A stretch of 64,000 nt of DNA, from contig JAUIFA010000004.1 in the NCBI GenBank assembly GCA_030429625.1, forward strand, positions 1-64,000, written 5' to 3'. Every line of letters begins with the position of its first letter. Position 1 is the stretch's first letter. The stretch is from Alphaproteobacteria bacterium. GTDB lineage: Bacteria > Pseudomonadota > Alphaproteobacteria > Rickettsiales > UBA8987. The position numbers and the translations under genes are program-made. The notes under the pieces were generated by a model. The model was given only the letters and a program-made list of their open reading frames with translations, was not told where the DNA came from and searched no databases. Below, piece after piece: positions 57,273 to 64,000 of the stretch.

Positions 57273-58771
57273 TTAACCCCCGCATAAAATAACTGGTTGG
57301 CCGCCTCAATGGACAGCCCCAAAGTCAAGTCTGTATTTATTCCAAAATATATATTAGAGAAAGCTAATATATATATGGAAACCAACATCAAGACAGGCGC
57401 TTCTTTGATTTTTTTAGCATTTTTCGGACGCGATTGGAAATACGCCGCCTCTACCACCCTCCAAATATAAATAATGGCCAGGGCTGAGCTTATCAAAAGC
57501 AATATGATCAATGGCCACCAGCCTTTCTCAATTAGGGCATAGATTAGATACCATTTACTGATAAAGCCTGCCGTAAGAGGAACGCCGATCAAACTTAAAC
57601 CGCCAATAACAAAAGCAAACATGGTCAATGGCATTGATTTTGCCACTCCGGCAAAATACTCAATCCTCACCCCACCAACACGCATATATACCGCCCCCAC
57701 ACACAGGAACAACAAGCCTTTAGCCAAAGAGTGGTTTACCAAATGCACAATCGCAGCAGCAAGACCGGTTTCCGTATACAGCCCTAACGCAAGGGCAATA
57801 TATCCTAATTGTGCCACACTGGAAAAAGCCAGCATCCGCTTGATGTTGGGTTGGTAAATTGCCGATACAGATCCCACAATGATGCCCATGATTGATAATG
57901 TTACCAGAATGACTGCCAGCGGCATATGCTCAAAGGCAAATTCAAGCCCAAAGAGAGAATATATGATACGAATAAAGACATAAATCATCACCTTGGTGGC
58001 AGTGGAGGATAAAAATGCTGACACGGCCGAAGGCGCATAAGCATAGGCGTTGGTCAACCAAATATGCAGCGGAAACAGAGCAATTTTCATCGCCAGACCA
58101 AGTGTGATAAAGGCAAAGGCCGCTTCAATGGGGCGTGTATTTTCAACGGATTTTATGTTTTCTGCCATATCGGAAAGGTTGAGTGTACCAATCATCATAT
58201 AAAGCAAGCCAACCCCGATAAGAATAAAAGTTGCACCGATGGTGCCCATGATGAGATATTCAAAGGATGAGGTCATCGCCCTTTTGTCCCTTCCAAGGGC
58301 AATCATGGTGTAGGTAGACAAAGACGATATTTCAATAAACACATAAATGTTGAAGATGTCATTGGTACTGATGATGCCCAACAAACCGGAAAAGCACAAC
58401 AAATACAGCGTATAAAACAGCGGTACTTTCTTGCTGTCCAGTTCGTTTCTTATGCTTCGGCGCGCATAAGGCAACATTGCAAACCCAACAAAAGAAATAA
58501 GCAGCAATATAAGGCTGTTTAATCGGTCTATGTTGTATTCTATCCCAACGGTATAATCGTAAGACTCTGGTCGCCCCCAATTGCCCATATAGTAAGAAAT
58601 TGCACCATTATCAAATGTTTTCAGCAATAAGGCTATGCAGATGAGGAAGCTAAAGAACGTCGCCGTGATACTGATCAACCATGCATAATTTCCCTTACGC
58701 ACTAAGGCACATAATGCTGCAGCAACCATGGGAATAACAACATGTAACACTGGAAGATTTTGTACAATCAC
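57269..58771 (-). CDS. mrpD: Mrp-type antiporter subunit D (first D-like subunit)
   Basis: 500 aa with 14 helices. EISSLSTYTMIALGRDKRA includes the TM5 Glu; AMKIALFPLHIWLTNAYAYAPS and SSTATKVMIY carry the core lysines. It is the closest of the three to standard MrpD, next to MrpC. It overlaps mrpC by four bases. Confidence 0.9.
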   Translation of the reverse strand: MIVQNLPVLHVVIPMVAAALCALVRKGNYAWLISITATFFSFLICIALLLKTFDNGAISYYMGNWGRPESYDYTVGIEYNIDRLNSLILLLISFVGFAMLPYARRSIRNELDSKKVPLFYTLYLLCFSGLLGIISTNDIFNIYVFIEISSLSTYTMIALGRDKRAMTSSFEYLIMGTIGATFILIGVGLLYMMIGTLNLSDMAENIKSVENTRPIEAAFAFITLGLAMKIALFPLHIWLTNAYAYAPSAVSAFLSSTATKVMIYVFIRIIYSLFGLEFAFEHMPLAVILVTLSIMGIIVGSVSAIYQPNIKRMLAFSSVAQLGYIALALGLYTETGLAAAIVHLVNHSLAKGLLFLCVGAVYMRVGGVRIEYFAGVAKSMPLTMFAFVIGGLSLIGVPLTAGFISKWYLIYALIEKGWWPLIILLLISSALAIIYIWRVVEAAYFQSRPKNAKKIKEAPVLMLVSIYILAFSNIYFGINTDLTLGLSIEAANQLFYAGVK

Positions 58772-59190
58772 TTATATCTCCCTGCTTTTTTTTTATTGGA
58801 ATCTTTTTTTGGTGCTTTTGGCTTGGCTACGGCCAGACCGGCCTCTTCAAACATCAACAGCTCACTTTCCTCGATGGAACCATATTCTTCTTTTATTCGC
58901 ACCACCAATGCCAGCCCCACCGCCAAGGTCGCCACCCCCACCACAATGGCCGTCAGCATCAAAACGTGAGGAAGCGGATTAACATATTCACTCACCCCTT
59001 CTGCCAGAATGGGAAAATGCGCACCTCGAACCATACCCGCAGAAATATAGAGCAAAAGTACCGAGGTTTGAAAAATCGCCAAGCCGATAAGTTTTTTTAC
59101 CAGATTCCCGCTGGTAATAACCGCATAGAACCCAACAAGCATAATAATAATGGCCATCCAATAATTATAACCGCTTAGTATATAATCCAT
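58768..59190 (-). CDS. mrpC: Mrp-type antiporter subunit C (NuoK-like)
   Basis: 140 aa from the ATG at 59190; the frame to 59214 would overlap mrpB. Three helices, NuoK-like: GFYAVITSGNLVKKLIGLAIFQT and NPLPHVLMLTAIVVGVATLAVGLAL (in parts) contain the canonical glycines and the PHVLMLTAIVVG motif. A charged C-terminal tail follows from residue 103. AAGGGGG precedes the start. Confidence 0.9.
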   Translation of the reverse strand: MDYILSGYNYWMAIIIMLVGFYAVITSGNLVKKLIGLAIFQTSVLLLYISAGMVRGAHFPILAEGVSEYVNPLPHVLMLTAIVVGVATLAVGLALVVRIKEEYGSIEESELLMFEEAGLAVAKPKAPKKDSNKKKAGRYK

Positions 59191-59191
59191 A

Positions 59192-59611
59192 CTACACCCC
59201 CTTTCGTTTAACAAAAAGGTAGAAGATCAGGAGCATGGAGGAAAACACCGTCACTCCCACGCCCAGCTCAATGATCAAAATGCCGAGTTTTTGCCCGTCA
59301 ACTGGGTCTTTGGAAAACACAGAATACTCCAAAAAACCACCCCCAAGGAACAAGGCGGCCACCCCCGTCCCCGCATAGAGCAACACCCCAATGGAACACA
59401 GCACGCGCAAACTGTTAATAGAAATAATCTTTTTGGTATTCTTCAAACCATACAAAAGACAGTAGACAATAAACGCAGAGGCAAAAATCACCCCCGCCTG
59501 AAACCCGCCGCCCGGGCTATATTCCCCATGCAACTGAATGTAAAGGGCAAAGACAAGGATAATCGGGATAAGAAATTTTGTTACTACCCGCAAAACCAGC
59601 TGGTCTTTCAC
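59192..59611 (-). CDS. mrpB: Mrp-type antiporter subunit B (MnhB domain)
   Basis: 139 aa with four helices. LYIQLHGEYSPGGGFQAGVI (about 23-42) is the MnhB signature. It is the first gene of the operon; no mrpA, E, F or G lies upstream, where only 157 bases separate it from tRNA-Leu. GGAGAGATCTGTG precedes the ATG. Confidence 0.9.
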   Translation of the reverse strand: MKDQLVLRVVTKFLIPIILVFALYIQLHGEYSPGGGFQAGVIFASAFIVYCLLYGLKNTKKIISINSLRVLCSIGVLLYAGTGVAALFLGGGFLEYSVFSKDPVDGQKLGILIIELGVGVTVFSSMLLIFYLFVKRKGV

Positions 59612-59768
59612 AGATCTCTCCTAAAATATTACAAAGCAGGGACGTTTTAACACAGAAAATCCACCCTATCAAACATTTTTGGAAAAATGAGAAGGATCAA
59701 CGACCTAGCATGAAGCCATTGATTTAATGCAATCTGTTAGGAAGGTGGCGATTGTTGATTAAAGATAA

Positions 59769-59856
59769 TGGTGCTCGCGGCCAGACTTGAACTGGCACGG
59801 CCGCAATGGCCGGCGGATTTTAAGTCCGCTGCGTCTACCGATTCCGCCACGCGAGC
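59769..59856 (-). tRNA. tRNA-Leu (TAA anticodon)
   Basis: On the minus strand: acceptor GCTCGCG/CGCGAGC, anticodon stem GCGGA/TCCGC with loop CTTAAAA (anticodon TAA), a long variable arm typical of class II tRNAs, T-loop TTCAAGT, discriminator A and encoded CCA. It reads TTA and TTG codons. Confidence 0.95.
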
Positions 59857-59940
59857 ACAGGGTAAACTTAATCGGGACACTTTAATATCGAGCATGGACA
59901 AAGAATGCAAGCACAAAGTTTTTGAATGAATCCAAGCAGC

Positions 59941-60726
59941 CTAGCGCTCCCGAGGATTTCCAAAATTGGCAGGAATAGGGCGATAAATCATTCGTTTGCG
60001 CCTATCATCAAAAACATTGTCAACATTGGCGGCATAGACCTGCTTCTGTGCCTCTATTATGATCGCCCCACCCCACATGCGAGTGAAGATCGGAAAGCGG
60101 CAAACACGCTGGCTTATTTTGTATAATATCTCTGCAATCCTAAGGAAAAATCGTGAGCGCGTTGGGGGAAATAATAGCGCCATCTCAACACGCTTTGTTT
60201 CAAAAAGACTCTGCCGCAACAGCTCCTGAAGCTGTACAATGGAGTAGGGGTGGCCGTGACCAAACGGTGTGGATTCCACCCGCGACCAGATACTCATCCT
60301 ATTGGGAACAATCACCAATATTTTTCCCTGAGGGGAAAGAATCCGAAAAATCTCATTCAGTAGGTGCTGCGGGTGATTGCTGTATTCAAGCAGATGCGAC
60401 AATATTACGCGCTCCACGCTGTCATCGTCAAAAGGAAGAAGTGTTTCCCCGCTGAGCAGGGATTGGTTCTTGCCCTTTTCCGGCCAATGAACCGCTCCGT
60501 TGCCAGACGCCATGAGTGCCACCGGAAAAAGCGGCATCTTATTTAACATTCTGGTTAAGTAAGGAAGGGCATACCCCATACCGACAATCACTGTTTTTTC
60601 TTTTCTGCTGTCATCAAAGATATCTGGCCAAATTCGCTTTATTTTATGCTGAATACGTCGACACACTGCCGCACCTAGAGTGGAAGCATAAAATCTTTTC
60701 AAATCAATAATATTAGGCCAATACAT
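59941..60726 (-). CDS. Class I SAM-dependent methyltransferase-like protein
   Basis: 261 aa from the ATG at 60726. VIVGMGYALPYL stands for the SAM-binding glycine loop; LLPFDDDSVERVILSHLLEYSNHPQHLLNEIFRIL (seen in parts) and GKILVIVPNRMSIW follow the Methyltransf_11 pattern. The substrate is unknown. It starts five bases after the yggS stop, so both are co-transcribed. Confidence 0.75.
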   Translation of the reverse strand: MYWPNIIDLKRFYASTLGAAVCRRIQHKIKRIWPDIFDDSRKEKTVIVGMGYALPYLTRMLNKMPLFPVALMASGNGAVHWPEKGKNQSLLSGETLLPFDDDSVERVILSHLLEYSNHPQHLLNEIFRILSPQGKILVIVPNRMSIWSRVESTPFGHGHPYSIVQLQELLRQSLFETKRVEMALLFPPTRSRFFLRIAEILYKISQRVCRFPIFTRMWGGAIIIEAQKQVYAANVDNVFDDRRKRMIYRPIPANFGNPRER

Positions 60727-60730
60727 GCTT

Positions 60731-61423
60731 TTACTCCGCCTGGCTTCTGCTGCCAAAAATAGCCGATCCTACCCTAACATAACGTGCCCCCATGGCTGCA
60801 GCAAGCTCATAATCCCTACTCATTCCCATGCTTAAATCCACCAAACCGTTACGCTTGGCAATGTGTGATAATAGGGCAAAATGAACCGATGGCTCTTCGT
60901 CGGCAGGGGGGATGCACATCAGTCCTCTGATTGGCAAGGAGATCTCCGCAACACAATAACGTATAAATTCGTCTGCTTCACTGGGCAATATGCCTGCCTT
61001 CTGTGGCTCTTCCCCCGTATTAACCTGAATAAAACATTCTACCTTCTTATCAGTCTCTTTGATATATTTTGCCAGCATGTTCGCAAGTTTTTTCCTATCA
61101 ACGGTCTCTATTACATCGAATATCTTAAGCGCGTCCTTAACCTTATTTGTCTGCAACGGCCCAATCATGTGCAGCGTACTCTGCGGATATTTCTGCTTAA
61201 GGGGCAACCATTTCTCCAGTGCCTCCTGCACCTTGTTTTCTCCAAACACCCTATGACCATGTTCTAGCAAAACTTCTATGTCCCGAGCCGGAAAGGTTTT
61301 ACTTACCGCAATCAACTCCGTAAAATTGCTAGGATGGAAGATATTATATTCAGCAGCAGCATTTTTTATATTGTCTTTCACTGCTTCTAAATTCTTTATC
61401 AAATTCTCTTCTCTTAAAACCAT
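60731..61423 (-). CDS. yggS: PLP homeostasis protein YggS
   Basis: 230 aa, alanine-racemase N-terminal-like barrel. LIAVSKTFPARDI contains the PLP lysine, then FGENKVQEA, HMIGPLQTNKVK, VNTGEEPQKAG and LSMGMSRDYELAAAMGARYVRVGSAIFG. It binds pyridoxal phosphate and balances vitamin B6 and amino-acid pools. Non-catalytic by family knowledge. Confidence 0.93.
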   Translation of the reverse strand: MVLREENLIKNLEAVKDNIKNAAAEYNIFHPSNFTELIAVSKTFPARDIEVLLEHGHRVFGENKVQEALEKWLPLKQKYPQSTLHMIGPLQTNKVKDALKIFDVIETVDRKKLANMLAKYIKETDKKVECFIQVNTGEEPQKAGILPSEADEFIRYCVAEISLPIRGLMCIPPADEEPSVHFALLSHIAKRNGLVDLSMGMSRDYELAAAMGARYVRVGSAIFGSRSQAE

Positions 61424-61746
61424 TCTTTATAATTATCTTCTTTTTTAAAAACTCAAAATCTTTGTCTTACTACTATTATACGGCAAACAGAACTTAATAA
61501 ACCACTAAATTTCACAGTTATGTCCACCCCCTTGCACTCCCCCAACACGCTTTTGACCAACTAAATAGATCGACTAAACCCCTAAAACTGTAACTTTTTG
61601 GCAACATTCTTCACAATATATGTGTTATAATTGCCTATTTTATGGCCTACACGTTGCCCGTATTCCCTATTTATTTATAATTAGCTCAGGTGCGCTACAC
61701 TTAGTAACGTGTCACATAAATTACTTATAATCAGGGTATAGAAACT
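61424..61746. other. Porin promoter region
   Basis: 323 bases between divergent yggS and the porin. It holds the promoter at 61654-61681. The first 130 bases are A/T-rich with no further structure I can support. Confidence 0.6.
61654..61681 (+). promoter_or_regulatory. Sigma70-type promoter of the porin gene
   Basis: TTGCCC, a 16-base spacer, then a perfect TATAAT at 61676-61681, 65 bases before the ATG. It fits the strong expression suggested by the gene's codon use. Confidence 0.55.
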
Positions 61747-62841
61747 ATGAAAAAACTTTTACTTGGAACTACTGTTCTTTTCGGTGCCGCTGCGTTAGCT
61801 ACATCTGCGCAAGCTGCTCCTTCAGTAACGGTTGGTGGTTTTATTGACTTCCAAGCGGGTATTGCTGATCAAGATTCGGCTTATAAAACTGGCGCTAACA
61901 GCCGTGATGTAAAATTCCAAAACGATACGGAAGTTCACATTAATGTTGCTGGTCAATCTGATACTGGCCTAAGATATGGTGCGGCTATTGAACTTGAAGC
62001 TGATGTAAATGCAGACGCAGACGGTGAAGGCCTAAACGCTGACAAAACTTACATCTACGTTGAAAACGACGAAATGGGTCGTGTTGAAGCCGGTAACAAT
62101 ACTGACGCTGCAGCCGCTCTTAAAGTAGACGCTTCTTCTATCGCTGCTGCTACTGGCGGTATCGACGGTGATTTCTACGATTTCGCTAATCTTGCTGGTT
62201 ACTGGGCAGCTCCTGATCTTCCAACAGCAAACGCTGCTGGTGTGACTGAAGACGCTACAAAAATCACTTACTACACTCCTCGTATGAGCGGTTTCCAAGT
62301 AGGTGCTTCTTACACTCCAGACCAGGGTAATGGCGGTACGGCTTCAGGCTTCACCAGCGATACCAATGGCGACTTTGAAAACGTATTTAACCTAGGTGCA
62401 AATTACGAAGGTTCTTACAATAGTGGTCTTGCCGTTCAAGCCTCTCTAACTGGCGAATTTGGTTCTTCTGAATCTGCAGCTACTGAGGATCTAAACGCTT
62501 GGGCTCTTGGTACAGTTCTTACTTACCAAGGTTGGTCTCTAGCGGGTTCTTATGCGGATGCTGGCGAATCTGGTCTTGCCGTTGGTACTAACGCTGACCA
62601 AACTTTCTGGACTCTTGGTGCTGCGTACGAAACTGGCCCTTATGGCGTTTCTGTAACGTACCTAGATTCTGAAGCAAACAGTCTTGATTTCAACAACATC
62701 GTTGTAGGTGCTGACTATAAACTTGCACCAGGTCTTGTGCCTTACGTTGAAGTTAGCTTCTTTGGAACTGACGACAACAACGTGGCAACTACCGACAATG
62801 ACGGTTCAGTTGTACTAGTTGGTGCTGAACTAAGCTTCTAA
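61747..62841 (+). CDS. Gram-negative porin
   Basis: 364 aa. Signal peptide 1-23 (LLGTTVLFGAAALATSAQA), mature protein starting APSVTVGGFIDFQAG, alternating beta strands and a terminal Phe (VGAELSF), the signal for outer-membrane assembly. An 16-strand trimeric general porin is likely. The codon choice is narrow (Leu mostly CTT or CTA, Gly GGT), unlike neighbours and typical of a very highly expressed gene. A strong terminator follows. Confidence 0.9.
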   Translation: MKKLLLGTTVLFGAAALATSAQAAPSVTVGGFIDFQAGIADQDSAYKTGANSRDVKFQNDTEVHINVAGQSDTGLRYGAAIELEADVNADADGEGLNADKTYIYVENDEMGRVEAGNNTDAAAALKVDASSIAAATGGIDGDFYDFANLAGYWAAPDLPTANAAGVTEDATKITYYTPRMSGFQVGASYTPDQGNGGTASGFTSDTNGDFENVFNLGANYEGSYNSGLAVQASLTGEFGSSESAATEDLNAWALGTVLTYQGWSLAGSYADAGESGLAVGTNADQTFWTLGAAYETGPYGVSVTYLDSEANSLDFNNIVVGADYKLAPGLVPYVEVSFFGTDDNNVATTDNDGSVVLVGAELSF

Positions 62842-62876
62842 GCTTACTCAGACATCTTATCTCGTTAGGGGATTAT

Positions 62877-62907
62877 AGGGCGTCTTTATGGCGCCCTTTC
62901 TTTTTGC
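62877..62907 (+). terminator. Intrinsic terminator of the porin gene
   Basis: AGGGCG (62877-62882) pairs with CGCCCT (62892-62897), followed by TTCTTTTT. Confidence 0.85.
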
Positions 62908-62954
62908 TTGTCATATGGGTTTTTGTCATTTAATAGTGGCGGGGAACATATAAA

Positions 62955-63479
62955 ATGGGACGCGTTATGAAATTTCCTCTTATTATTGTACTATCCATAC
63001 TCATACTGATTCAAGGCTGTAGCGGAATAACGCCCGATGAAAATCAAAGTTTTCCTGAAAGTACTGAAGACGCACGCCGTGCCAAGCGTGGTAAAATTTC
63101 TGGCGAGGGCGGCATTAAATTATTTGATTCCAGTTCTTCCGAGGATGACAGCTCTTCAGGCATCGGGGTTAACAGCTTCCTGTGGCGGGCTTCTTTGGAC
63201 GCACTGTCTTTTGCACCCCTCTCAAGCGTAGATCCCCTTGGTGGTGTCATTATCACGGAATGGTATGAAGATCCTGCTGCAAAGGGTGAAAAATTCAAAA
63301 TCAATGTTATTATTCTGGGTAAAAAGCTGCGTGCCGATGGCCTGCGTGTTTCTGTCTTTAAGAAAGCAAATAATAATGGCGTTTGGGAAGATGCTCCGAT
63401 TTCTACTGACCTTAATCGTCAGCTTGAGGATAAAATCCTCACACGTGCCCGCGAATTACGTATAAAAAGTGCCCAATAG
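62955..63479 (+). CDS. DUF3576 lipoprotein
   Basis: 174 aa. Lipoprotein signal with QGC at residues 20-22. A low-complexity Ser/Asp/Glu stretch (about 55-70) and the DUF3576 core ([32 protein letters not shown], seen in parts; then [17 protein letters not shown]). In alphaproteobacteria it typically precedes leuS, as here, and lptE. It is thought to act in the outer-membrane assembly pathway. The start at 62955 has GGCGGGGA before it; the ATG at 62967 is an alternative. Confidence 0.88.
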   Translation: MGRVMKFPLIIVLSILILIQGCSGITPDENQSFPESTEDARRAKRGKISGEGGIKLFDSSSSEDDSSSGIGVNSFLWRASLDALSFAPLSSVDPLGGVIITEWYEDPAAKGEKFKINVIILGKKLRADGLRVSVFKKANNNGVWEDAPISTDLNRQLEDKILTRARELRIKSAQ

Positions 63480-63493
63480 CCACCGAAACAACT

Positions 63494-64000
63494 ATGACAT
63501 ATAACCCACAGACTATTGAGCCAAAATGGCAGAAATACTGGGAAGATAATCACTGTTTTAAAACGGATGTCTCTGACCCAGATAAAAAATACTATGTTTT
63601 AGAGATGTTTCCCTATCCTTCTGGGAAAATCCACATGGGCCATCTGCGTAATTACGCCATTGGGGATGTCATTGCCCGTTATAAGATGGCACAAGGTTAT
63701 AATGTGCTTCACCCAATGGGGTGGGACGCGTTTGGCCTTCCGGCGGAAAATGCCACCATTTCTTACAATAATAATCCGGCCAATAAAGATAAGAAAACCA
63801 CATCCGATTGGACGCATGGCAACATAGCGACCATGCGTGAACAATTAAAGTCCATCGGACTGTCTTATGACTGGTCGCGTGAATTTGCCACCTGTGATGT
63901 GGAATATTATCAACATGAACAACGTATGTTTCTTGATTTTTTGAAGAACGGGCTGGCTTACCAAAAAGAAGCGGTAGTCAATTGGGATCCCGTGGATCAA
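63494..64000 (+). CDS. leuS: Leucyl-tRNA synthetase, N-terminal part (cut by window end)
   Basis: 169 residues visible. It starts [18 protein letters not shown] and contains [18 protein letters not shown] (the HIGH motif as HMGH) and [15 protein letters not shown]. It charges tRNA-Leu. It starts 14 bases after the DUF3576 gene and probably shares its transcript. The 3' part lies beyond the window. Confidence 0.95.
   Translation, partial: MTYNPQTIEPKWQKYWEDNHCFKTDVSDPDKKYYVLEMFPYPSGKIHMGHLRNYAIGDVIARYKMAQGYNVLHPMGWDAFGLPAENATISYNNNPANKDKKTTSDWTHGNIATMREQLKSIGLSYDWSREFATCDVEYYQHEQRMFLDFLKNGLAYQKEAVVNWDPVDQ

Overview
The window reads as chromosome of a free-living, facultatively anaerobic alphaproteobacterium with a moderately AT-leaning genome. 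The lineage call rests on a TrcR (DUF1013) cell-cycle regulator, a DUF3576 lipoprotein directly upstream of leuS, a tiny basic protein with the LRENLRRRK-type motif, and a cspA/DEAD-helicase pair. All identifications are from reading sequence patterns; no database search was run. The genus is not resolved. I saw no transposase, integrase, prophage or CRISPR array.

Layout. 1-2.1 kb: two tandem type IV prepilin-like genes sharing an exactly repeated block, then a small unknown membrane protein. 2.3-5.9 kb: propionyl-CoA carboxylase pccB-pccA. 5.9-11.5 kb: a glycosyltransferase pair, an aspartate-type aminotransferase, unknown proteins, tRNA-Thr and a PhnA-like protein. 11.6-14.9 kb: a copper-uptake set (DUF2946, OprC-type TonB receptor, TonB). 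14.9-20.3 kb: a chemoreceptor, folE, an OmpA-like lipoprotein, dcd and a DUF4139 protein. 20.4-22.5 kb: cspA with a structured leader, a DEAD-box helicase and a zinc-ribbon protein.

22.5-48.6 kb is an anaerobic nitrate-respiration region. nrdD-nrdG (oxygen-independent dNTP synthesis) is preceded by an FNR-like box and two NrdR boxes. On the minus strand, narK1-narK2-narGHJI continues through a rotamase-less NifM/PpiC-like protein and a globin into ubiT-ubiU-ubiV (oxygen-independent ubiquinone synthesis). Divergent from it is a regulator that fuses a NIT (nitrate/nitrite-sensing) domain to a CRP/FNR protein with an FNR-type recognition helix. Then follows a plus-strand molybdenum-cofactor operon (moaA, moaC-moaB fusion, moeA, nnrS, moaD, moaE, mobA, a small unknown, a TauE/SafE exporter). 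Together these supply the electron acceptor system, its cofactor, the quinone and the deoxynucleotides for growth without oxygen.

48.6-50.6 kb is a small accessory patch. It holds a remnant of a 68-bp sequence also found at 22.4 kb, a 53-aa ORF, and a coupled DUF6978 / DUF1828-DUF1829 pair with a palindromic candidate operator, ending at tRNA-Ala. 50.8-59.6 kb: trcR, a class A penicillin-binding protein, cyaY, and a compact Mrp-type antiporter operon with B and C subunits, three D-like subunits and a small membrane protein, but no visible A/E/F/G genes. 59.8-64 kb: tRNA-Leu, a methyltransferase, yggS, a strongly expressed-looking porin, the DUF3576 lipoprotein and the 5' part of leuS.
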